Assembly (NCBI GenBank): GCA_948567375.1
Contig: OX419757.1
Coordinates: forward strand, 40,052,001 to 40,116,000
DNA length: 64,000 nt
Source: Lunularia cruciata
Taxonomy: Eukaryota > Streptophyta > Marchantiopsida > Lunulariales > Lunulariaceae
Direction of reading: 5' to 3'
Position 1 is the stretch's first letter, and every line of letters starts with the position of its first letter. Both the position numbers and the translations under genes were made by a program. Positions 10,766-20,426 of this stretch are shown one piece after another. The notes beneath the pieces are model-generated. The model was not told the origin of the DNA and ran no database searches. It saw only the letters and a list, made by a program, of their open reading frames with translations.

Positions 10766-11407
10766 ATGAGACTGATTGGTTTTCTTCACCGAAAACCGAA
10801 ACCTCAGGGTGTTGAAAGACTTTCGAACCACGCTGAATGTTTCTCAGACGAACTCTTATCGGGTGTCTCGAGCTCTTCACAATCTGCTTCAAGTACCTCA
10901 CCTAGGATTGAATTGCACCGTCCTGCTGTGGATGATCTGTTTGAGAAAGAGCATTTACAGCTCATCGAAGCTTTCAGCGTCATCGACAAGGATGGGGACG
11001 GCAAAATCTCCAAGAAGGAGTTGAAAGCAATGTGGAAGGTGCTGGGTGAGAAAATCACGGACAAGGAACTACGCTTTATGGTTCAGGAGGCTGATGCCAA
11101 CGGGGATGGGGCAGTCGATTTGGGGGAGTTCTATATTCTGAGCAGGGACGTGGGTTTAGGAGTCGATGATACTCCAAAACAAGAAGAAATACAAGTTGCA
11201 TTTAGAGTGGCTGATGCAAATCGGGATGGCCACATCTCAGCTACTGAATTGCAGAAAGTGATGAGTACACTGCACAAGAAGACAGTCAGTATTGGCAAGA
11301 GTTCTGCAATGGTGAAGTGGGTGGACTCTGATGGCGATAACGAGGTAAACTACCAGGAGTTTGAGAGGTTGATGACATCAAGCATTTTGTCTTCAAGCAC
11401 ATCTTGA
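10766..11407 (+). CDS. Calmodulin-like protein with four EF-hands
   Basis: A 213-residue protein in one uninterrupted exon from an ATG at 10766. After a serine-rich, poorly conserved extension of about 60 residues come four EF-hand loops: residues 74-85 (DKDGDGKISKKE), 110-121 (DANGDGAVDLGE), 150-161 (DANRDGHISATE) and 187-198 (DSDGDNEVNYQE). All four keep acidic residues at positions 1 and 12. Loops 1-3 are canonical; loop 4 has Asn instead of Gly at position 6, which may alter its affinity. Such proteins change shape on binding calcium and act on partner proteins; the partner is unknown. The basic start (MRLIGFLHRKPK) has no N-myristoylation glycine at position 2. A decayed paralogue lies at about 13985-14445. 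No clear TATA box was seen upstream. Confidence 0.9.
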   Translation: MRLIGFLHRKPKPQGVERLSNHAECFSDELLSGVSSSSQSASSTSPRIELHRPAVDDLFEKEHLQLIEAFSVIDKDGDGKISKKELKAMWKVLGEKITDKELRFMVQEADANGDGAVDLGEFYILSRDVGLGVDDTPKQEEIQVAFRVADANRDGHISATELQKVMSTLHKKTVSIGKSSAMVKWVDSDGDNEVNYQEFERLMTSSILSSSTS

Positions 11408-12065
11408 GCCTGCACCAGAGCATTAGCCAAGTCGGGTAGAATTTGAAGTGACTTCTTGGGGGGGAACTATGCCATCCTAGTTGCAAACGGACATCGAACA
11501 CACAATTTTCGAGCAAACAAAAGCAAACTTAAAATATAGGTGCAGCAATCGGAGGATTGCTTCCTACAGTAGAACCAGCTATCTGGAGCTTCCGCAGATT
11601 AAGTGAGAGGTTTGATTAACATGATCTATCAACTGTCACAATAGGCATGGCAGTTTGGTCTATCATTTTTTGCAGTCTATGAGAGATTGAATCAGGTCTT
11701 GTTAGGTTAGAGAGACTGAAAAGATGTGCTAGAGTATGCCGACTTGCTACAACGATGTTCTTTACCAAACTCTGGGTTTTCGATTTTTTGTGATGGTTTA
11801 AAATGCAAGGGCAGTAAATTCCATCTGTAGACCTAGGGTAGGTGCGTATGTTCCAAATACTGCACTGTCAGTACTGGTGAGCATAATGATATAGTCTCGA
11901 TGCGATCAATGGTGTCACCTATATCCTAGGGCACAACTGACACCTGTTCTAGATAATATGATAGTTCACCATCAACCAATCCAAGAAAGGGGCAGCTGAT
12001 TGATCACTGCAATGTTGACCACATCCAGGGGGTATGCTTGAAGGATGTCGAATAAGGATAATTCA
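11408..12065. other. 3' flank of the calmodulin-like gene, no feature recognised
   Basis: Non-coding in all frames by inspection. It presumably includes the 3' untranslated region, but no clear AATAAA signal was identified. Confidence 0.4.
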
Positions 12066-12188
12066 GCTGCAGCAAGAGTAAAGGAGACGTCACTTTTTTG
12101 GTTCAAGATGGGCTTTCTTCTCTTTACCTTCATCAAAAAAGAAGCCAAGTCTCAAACGAAGTGACGTCTCCTTTACTCTTGCTGCAGC
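12066..12188. repeat. Long fold-back: perfect 29-bp arms with an extended imperfect stem
   Basis: 12066-12094 and 12160-12188 are exact reverse complements, beginning GCTGCAGC and containing a GACGTCAC element. Part of the 65-nt interior can pair further (GGTTCAAGATGGG-like against GTTTGAGACTTGG-like), giving a stem of about 55 bp. The string GGATAA flanks both sides (12056-12061 and 12192-12197) and might be a target duplication. It could be a MITE remnant or a precursor of small RNAs; the sequence does not decide. Confidence 0.8.
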
Positions 12189-13984
12189 TCTGGATAACGA
12201 CACGGAAAACTCTTCCTCATTTATGGAATTTCTATGCGTAACATACTTTTTCCTGTCAAGAGACGGCAGAAAAACTTTACATCATGCAATGTATGTTTTG
12301 CCTCAATCGGTGCGTCAGTGAACAACAATCTACAAGGCCGGATCTAGTAGATATTGGTCTTATCAACATAAAGTAAAGGCGTCAAGAATTTTCACAGCTT
12401 TCTTTGGAAATTATCCTCGGAATTAAGCTCATTGACTACGTAGATTATGCAACATCCATTTTATCCATCCTGCAACAGACCAGATTATACTTTTCTGATC
12501 ATGCAAAATGCATAATCAGTGGACTTTCACTAAGCTGGTATTCTGACGTACCTGCCGTGGTAATGGAAGCTTTACAATTCGAAGCACATCTTCGTACGAT
12601 TAAAACTCGGCGTATAATACATCGTATCTAGGAAGAAAATAGTTGATGCAGTGGAGAGTTTTCAGGATCCACACCTGATAAACAGGCAAGTTCCCCAAGG
12701 GTGAATTGACTCGTACCTGACGTGACTATAACAGACGGGGGAACATGTGACTCTTGACACAAGGTTCATTTACGTTCCTTGAGGAAAGGTGGCGCGTACT
12801 GCAAAGGGAGGAGGTCCCATATTGAATGGTGCATGTGTACCATGATGAGTTTGCAAGCTCAGTATCACTAGTCAAATTTAGAGTGACGGACTTAAACAGT
12901 CATGACGTGGTTGATGACGGGCAGTATCGCCAACTTCGGAATCAAACTTGGGAAGGCTTAAAGCTGTCCAGATGGAAATGTTGATGAACACCGGCGATCG
13001 TTGAGGTTAGGTTATTGTGTGCAATAGAGCGTACAGTTTGCGATCGACTCTTTAACTTGATAGCAGACTTTATTTAAGACATAAGTAAAGGCGACCGCGT
13101 AGAAAAAACGAAGGATGGGAAGACCCCATTTAAGACCAGCACACACGTTTAGTAATATCATATGTCTGGTAGGATCCAGACTTTTGCGTAGACCAAAAGT
13201 GCCAGTACTAGTAGTTGCTGTATCGCTTAACGAATTGAGCCGTATTTCCGTACCAAAGTACTCTACAATCCACACTAGTGTCGAGAGCTTGAAATGGTTA
13301 TGAATGCCATGAATGGCCACTGTCTGTGGAACAGTGATTTCCTCAACAAGTTAACTTATTATGTTCAGAGATTCTTCAAGTATAATACTTTCCTACAAAC
13401 TCCGAATTTTTCCATACTCCGCATTTCCTCCTGTTTTCAATTATCAGGCATTTACTAATTCTCCTGGTAGCGGCATTTTCAGTGTCGAGGCTGATCGTGC
13501 AGGATGTTGTCTATCGTTGTCGCCGCCTGCAGTGCAACTGTTGCACCGATTCCGCGTTGTTCGTGACAAATGTGAATAGCTATAGGTGGCGATGCGTTCG
13601 GACAGGGAACACCATTCGGGACCGAACGCAGTGGACTTCCTCCATAGCAAGCAGCAAAAAAATTTCTAAATTTAATAGGTTTGTGTAGCCTCTAGTAGAG
13701 GGCGTCAGAGAACACGGAGATCCTCAGGTGGTAGACGTCTGGAGCTGTAGGAAAACATTCGCTCGAATATTTGTTCTGTCCTTTCTGTTGGTGGAAGTTG
13801 AGCATCTGATTGATGAAATTTCGGAATTCTTCGGCAAGAAGTTGAAGTACCAAGCTCTTGCAACAGATGTGACCACCTACGTCAGGTTTTGTCACTGCGA
13901 CCTCCACAGCTACCATTGAGATCAGTCTCATGATCGCGAGCTTCGGAACTGGGTAAATTTCCACCTGCTACAGCAAGTACAATC
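12189..13984. other. Non-coding spacer between the calmodulin-like gene and its paralogue
   Basis: No domain or credible gene was found. It includes one copy of the dispersed motif at 13086-13165. Confidence 0.4.
13086..13165 (+). repeat. Dispersed conserved motif, copy A
   Basis: It contains GGCGACCGCGTAG followed after 8 nt by AAGGATGGGAAGACCCCAT. The same two blocks in the same order recur at 53356-53440 and, on the minus strand, at 56636-56697, with looser versions at 45671-45742 and 48650-48731. GATGGG and CCCATC can pair across a short loop. The origin is unknown. Confidence 0.7.
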
Positions 13985-14445
13985 TAGCTGAGGAGTCAGA
14001 TAGTGGATGTTTTGATCGAAATGGGAAACTCTCCCACGACAAGTAAGCAGTTATCTGGAAGGTGCTGGGAGAGGAAGTTACTGAAGAGAAGTTTACTTTC
14101 ATGATTCGGAAGTCTGACACCAACGGGGATGAGACTTTTAATCTGGAGGAGTTTCTAAACGTTAATAAGATCACGGGTCTAGGATTCGATCCCAACTTCA
14201 ACGATAAGGTAATACAAGCTGAGGAAGTAAGAGTTGCCTTCAGCGTGGCAAATGCCGATCGTGACCGCCGCATTTCAGCTGGTGAGCTACAGAAACTCTT
14301 CAGAAGACTGGAGGAAAAGAAAACCACCATCACTGAATGTGCTGCAATGGTCAGATGGGCAGACTCCGACGAGGACAGTCAATCGACTACGGGAGGTTCG
14401 AGCGGTTGATGATATCAAGCGTCTCCAAACATGCAATTTGAGTTC
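13985..14445 (+). pseudogene. Decayed paralogue of the calmodulin-like gene
   Basis: The translation follows the gene at 10766-11407 almost end to end (WKVLGEEVTEEKF against WKVLGEKITDKEL; RVAFSVANADRDRRISAGEL against the EF3 region). Damage: a stop (TAA, 14044-14046) between the first loop and the WKVLGE segment; loop 1 has lost its repeated acidic residues; loop 2 has Glu in place of the central Gly; loop 3 starts with Asn and has Arg in place of the central Gly; loop 4 is broken by a frameshift near 14380-14390, after which FERLM reappears in another frame. A shorter product from the ATG at 14101 is conceivable but would hold mostly impaired loops. It most likely arose by local duplication and decay. 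Confidence 0.85.
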
Positions 14446-14969
14446 CAGACGACCATATTTGCCTTCATATGCTGGAAAGGATCCTGCATTAGGGTTATCC
14501 TTGCCAGGATGTAACCTTTCCAACTTAAGCTTGTCAGCCTATTTCAGGCTCATCAAGATGCAGAGAGCAATTTTACCAGGAGGCGCGTCGAGTGCGTTCG
14601 TTTCAACAGAAAGTCAGACTCCTAGACGATTGCGTTTATTTCGACAGATGTCAGCACCCCGAGACTAGTGTCGGGAGCTGGCAAAATGGGAAATTTCTTT
14701 TCAATTTGCGGACCGGACGAAGTCCAGATTCTGGTCAATGAGACGCTAATACTTGACACACAACGAATTCTTCATTGCAGCTGTTTGTGTAACATACGAT
14801 GCGTGGTTAATGGATCGAAACAATCAAAGATCTGGTCAGATTTCCGTTCCTGCCTTTTCTTAACTCTCAACTCTGCAAAGCAGTATGTACCTGCAGCAAC
14901 TGTGCAGTAGCTCTATCGAGAATGTCTTTGGTCCGTGCCATGCTCATGTTTGCATGCTGACTGCTCAGT
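14446..14969. other. Spacer downstream of the paralogue, nothing recognised
   Basis: Open frames exist here but show no family resemblance. A string near 14668 (ACTAGTGTCGGGAGCT) resembles one near 13273 (ACTAGTGTCGAGAGCT). Confidence 0.35.
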
Positions 14970-15526
14970 GTTATGTGAAGGTATGAAGATTTAGCTTGTC
15001 GTCCTGATTAGTCTTACCAGAATTATTCAGCCTTCATCACTGCCCTGGGAAGCAGTTGAGTAAGTAGGTAAGTCCCTGCACCGGTTAAGAGGAGTTAAAG
15101 ATGATCACATGTTTCTGCACAAAATGTCAGACTCTAAGGATAGTGAACGTTATCCATATGTATACAACTTAAGCACAACATCCACAACTGCAGAATTATA
15201 AGGTGTAGCTCCGGAGCATTTGAGTAGTCAGCTAAGTCCCTGCACCGGTTACTAGGAGTTAGAGACCATCACATTATAATTATGTAGCTGTGTATCTTGT
15301 CCTTAAGGTCAATTTATACGTTCATTGTCCTATGGGCTTCACGTCTTCTTCAAAATTATAATGCGATGGTCTCTAACTCTTGTTAATCTTGTTAAACCTT
15401 CGGTCCCTCTGGGGGCCGTATGTACTTACTCCGCTGCTCATTTTGGCATGTGATGAAGGCTGGATAATTCTGGTAAAACTCACCAGGATGACATGCCAAA
15501 TCTTCAGTAGCATACCTTCACATGAC
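14970..15526. repeat. Large compound inverted repeat with a third internal copy
   Basis: The left arm (14970-15110) and right arm (15358-15526, reverse complement) share GTGAAGGTATG, TTACCAGAATTAT-CAGCCTTCATCAC and GAGTAAGTA in order. A third copy of the inner part (about 15228-15290, AAGTCCCTGCACCGGTTA) lies between them in the left-arm orientation and pairs closely with the inner end of the right arm. This suits a fold-back transposable element. No terminal target duplication was recognised. Confidence 0.7.
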
Positions 15527-15666
15527 TTTCCTTAGGAGTGGTTCATGTGAACTCGTAGGCCTAACAGTAGGCAGCAAAATGTGCGCATTTTATACCTATC
15601 CACAGACATGTTGTCTCTGCAGCAACACCATCCATAAGCTCTCGCATTGTTCCACTCCTCCGTTAA

Positions 15667-15712
15667 TTAATTCAAGTGCACCACGTTTTCTCTCCTCAAA
15701 ATAACTAATCTC
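15667..15712 (+). repeat. Short match to the internal region of the miniature LTR element
   Basis: About 45 bp containing GTTTTCTCTC and CAAAATAACT match 5643-5690 with few changes. It is likely a fragment of the same retroelement family. Confidence 0.5.
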
Positions 15713-15867
15713 AATAATTAATTAGTTAATTCCCTCCTTATTATTGTTCCTTCGCTCTTTACCTGATTCATGGTTCGACCTCCCTCCCGTGTCTACAGTG
15801 TTCCTACCCGACTCCAGCTTAGGTTTTAATTTTCATAGTTCACGCACTGCTTACGGGTGATCAATTA

Positions 15868-15960
15868 CATAACGTTTTATATTTCTCGCATTCGTTTGCA
15901 TAACGTTTTATATTTCTTGCATTCGTTTGCATAACGTTTTATATTTCTCGCATTCCTTTG
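15868..15960. repeat. Tandem repeat, three 31-bp units
   Basis: Units start at 15868, 15899 and 15930 with CATAACGTTTTATATTTC. They differ at only one or two positions, so the array is young or homogenised. Confidence 0.95.
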
Positions 15961-16009
15961 CATAGCTGTTATCGATTTCAAATTGTTTACTGGTCCTTTA
16001 GATATATGT

Positions 16010-16208
16010 TATTTTTGGTTTGTTGCAATTATGCGTTTGCTTCAGGTTACATTCGATGCATTCTACTTTATGGATTTATCACTATTCTAGCATCGTGCAT
16101 AAACTACATCTTGGTTATCGATCATTTGCATTTCATGAGTTCTGGATCACACGTTCTGGTATATGAGAGTAGAAGCCGTTCTGGGAACGGCTTCTACTCT
16201 CATATACC
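16010..16208 (+). repeat. Dispersed repeat family, copy with a perfect hairpin
   Basis: The segment with GATGCATTCTACTTTATGG, CGATCATTTGCATTTCATGA and GAGTTCTGGAT matches the reverse complement of about 45785-46010 and, for part of its length, 31330-31420 on the plus strand. The right end holds the hairpin at 16158-16208. Confidence 0.65.
16158..16208. repeat. Perfect 24-bp palindrome with a 3-nt loop
   Basis: 16158-16181 and 16185-16208 are exact reverse complements around TGG. The homologous copy near 45785-45830 has the right-arm sequence but not the left arm, so the left arm looks like a later inverted copy. Confidence 0.95.
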
Positions 16209-18845
16209 TATATCCACAGACATGAAATCAACCTTACAACTAGGACCCTAATGTATAATTCTTTTGCAATTTAGATTGTCACTGACATTCACAGAATTCT
16301 GTCAATGTGAGTATTCGAAGTAGGAGGTCCGGAATATATAGAATTTAAATCCGACAGGGTTGACCATTCGAGAGAACTTCTTAGGCTTGATGAAATACTA
16401 CACAAGGCTTGTCTTTCATCAAATAAATGTGACGTGTTCAAGGAATACCAGATTCTTGAATGTTAATATGCGATAGTAAGGTTTCCGCTCAGTTAACGTC
16501 AGATCATTTGTGAAGTTAAGTTGCTCTTACTAAGTCTCATGAGTAGTTTTACCGTGAGTAGCATCTCACAAACATATCTGAGAAGTTTGAATTGCCTTAC
16601 AGTTACTTTTAAGACATCATTTTGCTTTCACTCGCAATATTTCAAGAGCAGAATAACAGGGAAGTACAGAAAACCAGTTAGACGGTGTCTAAATGTCCTT
16701 TGTTGCTAAGTGAGTGGTAACCATGGATTCCTATCACATGTATCGTCCGTTATGTTGCACTTTCTCCAACACATGTACATGCGTCAACCACAACTTGTTC
16801 TTATCGAAGGAAGACTTTATATTTTACGCTAACCGCATAGGATACTAATATTATATTACAGTATTTCCTTGAATTTCTAAATTCCGTTGAAGAGTCTAGT
16901 TGGTTATAGAATCACCTTTCTTCGTAGTTTAGATATTTAATGACTTGTTCTAATTCAATCAACATTGGGATTCTATTTGGCTTTTTTCCTCTTCTCTTAA
17001 GCAATGCTGCCGAAAGTAGGAGTACAATCATATACTGTTGTCACACCGTGGACCTTCTCAAGTAAGTCTAGTTTCCAGACAATTACACGAGCAATGAAGA
17101 GGTCTTATCGCGACGAATGGGTGGGTGTTGACTGCTTAGGAATAAAACTTTGTCGTTTGGCTGCTTCATTAGTGCTCTCATCCCCACTAGGTAGAAAAAC
17201 GAGTGTAGTATTTACTGAGACACGAGTACAAGTCCTTACACAGAAAAATGAAAGCTAGCTGGGCTCTGTATTTTCATAGACTCTTGACCGAACCTTGTGT
17301 GTCTTGAAGTAACAAATGTGGCTCAATCAACAAAGCCCTACAACGTATAACATCGAACAAATTGCACTTGCCCCATCAAAGACGTGTTTCTAGGTACGTT
17401 ATACCTTCAATTAAACGAACAGATTTCTAAGTCCAAGTTTGAGGGTCGCCACAGTACATGCTGTGAAATATGTCCTGCAAGCGGTCTATGCTTTCTGGCC
17501 TTGCGCATTACTCTTGTTGTGGATGCACTCTGGCACGATTGTAAGGCTTCTGCTTGTAATATTTTCTCTTAACAATGTTCTTAGATTCGGCTTCAAGCAG
17601 TTGTAAATCTCTTTGGAGCTCATTCAATTTGGATTTCGAATCTAACAGGGAGATCAGAAAAGATTTCCTGATTACAAATGCATCAAATAAAAACGATATT
17701 CTAAGCACTCTGGCTGGATCGAGGCATTGCAAGCGTTTTCATTTCCAGCGGGAACACTTTCTAACCGTGACCTGCGTCCACTGCGATTAAGCGCGTACTG
17801 ATACACCGTTCCTTGTACATACCGGAATGTACAGTAGAACTTGCACCTGGAAAGACATAACGGAATGATATTCGCCTGCGTACAAGACAGTTTACACAGC
17901 TCATGATCGGATTGACTAGCCCGACCAATTAAAACTGGTAAAACGTTAATAACCATGTAGTTACGAAGAGAAAGGGAGAAGTTGAATTGACATTTCGCTC
18001 CTGCTGTAAGATTTATTTCTTCTGTGGACCTAACATCGAATGTCAAAAATACATACAGATGTCACCCGTACGACAAAATGGCATCGTATCTGAAGTTTGT
18101 ACTTCAAATGAAGTTCAGCAAATAGGTTGAAGTCAACGGAGTGGAAATTGAGATAACATCGAGTAGATCTAAGCATGATCATGGAGTGGCTTGATTGACG
18201 TTTATCTGATTCTTCACACATTTTCTGCAAATGACATACTTTGACTATCCAAACTGCTGACGAACGGAAGTGGTAAATGGAGCTCATGAACGACCTGGAC
18301 TTCGGTCACTGGATTAGCGTCATGTCGACATGACGCTCCTCAAACTGACATGGTCGTTCATTTCTCTGCTCCAAACCCTAGTATCCTGGTCACTGGCCGT
18401 GCAAAAATTGGAAATTTATTGTGCATTTTGACAGCCCCAGTTACAGCCAACTTCGAGCTGGAGTTGCCAGCTTTGTGGCCAGGTTTTCGGTGCATTCCTG
18501 CACACGATCGAACTGACTTCTCACACGTAGTAATCATGGTTTAATTCTACAGTAGCTATATTCCTGCAAGTGAACTGCTCTCCAGAAATAAATGAGCTAT
18601 AGGCTTATCTGCATACTTCGGTTTTCTTTCAAATGTTTTATGCCTCGGTATTTCGATTGTTCCTCCGGATCCGGATTTTTCAATGGAAGAAATGGTACTA
18701 TTTGTCAAAGCTGTGACATGTAGATTCTCAGTTAGCATGAACCTATCTCCTGTGAACAACTCGAAGAGTTGTATAAGTTGAATCTGTGTTATTGGTATTG
18801 CAATAGAATTTATGGTAGGAATCTTTCGTGCAGACAATTTGCATA
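16209..18845. other. Non-coding region upstream of the lectin-like gene
   Basis: Short frames only, none recognised. It contains a 22-bp palindrome at 18316-18337. No convincing TATA box was identified close to the lectin-like gene. Confidence 0.4.
18316..18337. repeat. Perfect 22-bp palindrome without a loop
   Basis: AGCGTCATG-TCGA-CATGACGCT reads the same on both strands and lies 509 bp upstream of the lectin-like start codon. It could be a dimeric factor site or a replication-derived palindrome. Confidence 0.9.
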
Positions 18846-19553
18846 ATGATAGGGGTAGTGATCTCGCACTTCTTGGTCGCAGCTCTCATGTTGTCATCAG
18901 CAACGCTTTGCAACTCACAGCTTAAACTAAAGATTTGGTCGCTGGGTGAAGAATGGGGAGTCGGAACACCGGCTACGTTGTTTGAGTACACAGATGAACC
19001 CGTACTCTACTCAGCTAGCGAGAAATTTTACCTCAGCGTGCAAGCACAACCAGCAAACAATCCAAAGAACCCGGGCGATGAAATCTTTTGCTGGATAGGT
19101 GTGGTAGCAGATTCGGATGCTGTGAACAAGACCCAGGTATGGAGAGCACCTTGCGACAGAGAGCTGCAACGAACCGATGATTCGATGCAAATGTGCTTTG
19201 CTGGTCTCTCGGCTGGAGGATCTCTGCAATTAAGAAATGCGAACAAGAACATCACTTTCAGCAGCAACACATCAGGACTCGGTGTGAATCACGCGATTGT
19301 GGACGATCTCGGTTCGGTTCTTCTGCAAACCGCGGACAACGTGACTGTCTGGACTTCAGCTTCTCTGACGACTCCTCCCGCATGTCTTCAGTTCGGCCTG
19401 GGAGTGGGCAAAAGGCCAACTCCTGCAAGTCCTCCGGTTGGATCAAACACTACGGCTCCTGCACAAAATTCCGCACGCATGATCTCCAGAGAAGTATCGG
19501 GTGTTTTTGCAGCAGCAATAGCGTTGAATCTTGCATTCGAATTTCTTCACTGA
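18846..19553 (+). CDS. Secreted, GPI-anchored protein with a bulb-lectin-like domain
   Basis: A 235-residue protein. The start is the ATG at 18846; the frame is closed upstream by TAG at 18816-18818 and no earlier in-frame ATG exists. Residues 1-24 form a signal peptide ending LCNS. Residues about 124-175 resemble a bulb-type (B-lectin) repeat: SLQLRNAN, a TFSSNTSG turn, a D-x-GSVLL strand and VWTS. The sugar-binding QxDxNxVxY motif is not visible, so mannose binding is doubtful. Five N-glycosylation sequons (residues 94, 135, 141, 165, 201) and an extracellular set of cysteines (82, 103, 117, 180) fit a secreted protein. A Pro/Ser/Thr-rich linker (191-207) and a hydrophobic C-tail ending in FLH suggest a GPI anchor and a place on the outer plasma membrane. 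No kinase or other domain is attached. Confidence 0.75.
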   Translation: MIGVVISHFLVAALMLSSATLCNSQLKLKIWSLGEEWGVGTPATLFEYTDEPVLYSASEKFYLSVQAQPANNPKNPGDEIFCWIGVVADSDAVNKTQVWRAPCDRELQRTDDSMQMCFAGLSAGGSLQLRNANKNITFSSNTSGLGVNHAIVDDLGSVLLQTADNVTVWTSASLTTPPACLQFGLGVGKRPTPASPPVGSNTTAPAQNSARMISREVSGVFAAAIALNLAFEFLH

Positions 19554-20328
19554 CTGGAAGACTAGGACCGGATCACGGGATCGAATGATCCAAATTTCTA
19601 GTTTAGACTACATCACATCGGATCTCAAACTTGCTGAAAGTGCTTCAAATGATCTCCCTGGAATGTGCAATGAGCGCACAGACCTCTACGCGAGCGATCG
19701 CAGTGCGGGTTAAAGTGGGTAGACGGGAACGACAACCGTTATTTGAAGAAATAGGAGGTGAAGAACCGGACAAGCTCTATCAGAGCTGCTGTCGGTTCCC
19801 TGCAGTCGTAAAGTGCTGGCCAAGGTCAATCATCAGTGAGACCTGTTGCTCAGAGCCAATAGGTAATAACAACAATCTGTAGGTTACGATTAAGTGTGTA
19901 CATTACAATGCCGATAGACATGCATATAGCTTGCTGCAAAATCTACATCGTTTCTACGTTCCCAGCCAGTAGCTGGAGGAACGAAATTCGCTGACTGAGA
20001 CGAAGGACCAGGCACAGGGCTTGCAGAATAGCTCATGTGTCGAAACAGGCCGACCATTTCCTTTATATTCAAACAGCGTTAGGGAGACGCAGTACATCGT
20101 GATTGGCTAAAGTGGGGCACAGTGTACCGAACTAGTCACCAAACAGAATTTATTGTGCTGAACCATGTACGGATTTTTGTTTACATTGGATTGGTCCCTC
20201 GTTGTCCAGTGTGATCACGTGCTTTTAGTCCATTCTAGACTATCTTCCGCTTCGTAGTTGAAACGGCGTTCACTGTCACCAAGCTACTTAATCTGTTCCT
20301 ACAGTATGAGTCGTCCGAAAGATGGAAG
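19554..20328. other. 3' flank of the lectin-like gene, nothing recognised
   Basis: No coding or RNA feature was recognised. Confidence 0.35.
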
Positions 20329-20426
20329 CGTCTTAACCTAAACCGCGTCACTCCTGTTAAGAATTCAATTTATGATAGCGTCGTGAGACCCAACGGGGCC
20401 GGTATACGTAGGTTTAGGTTAAGACG
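20329..20426. repeat. Inverted repeat with 15-bp perfect arms
   Basis: 20329-20343 (CGTCTTAACCTAAAC) and 20412-20426 are exact reverse complements, with weaker pairing continuing outward (CGTCC near 20312 and its complement near 20431-20437). It could be a small MITE. Confidence 0.7.

Noticed and set aside
18828-18845. Earlier GTG-started extension of the lectin-like protein
   Set aside because: GTG is not a normal start in a plant nuclear gene; the first in-frame ATG at 18846 gives a proper signal peptide.
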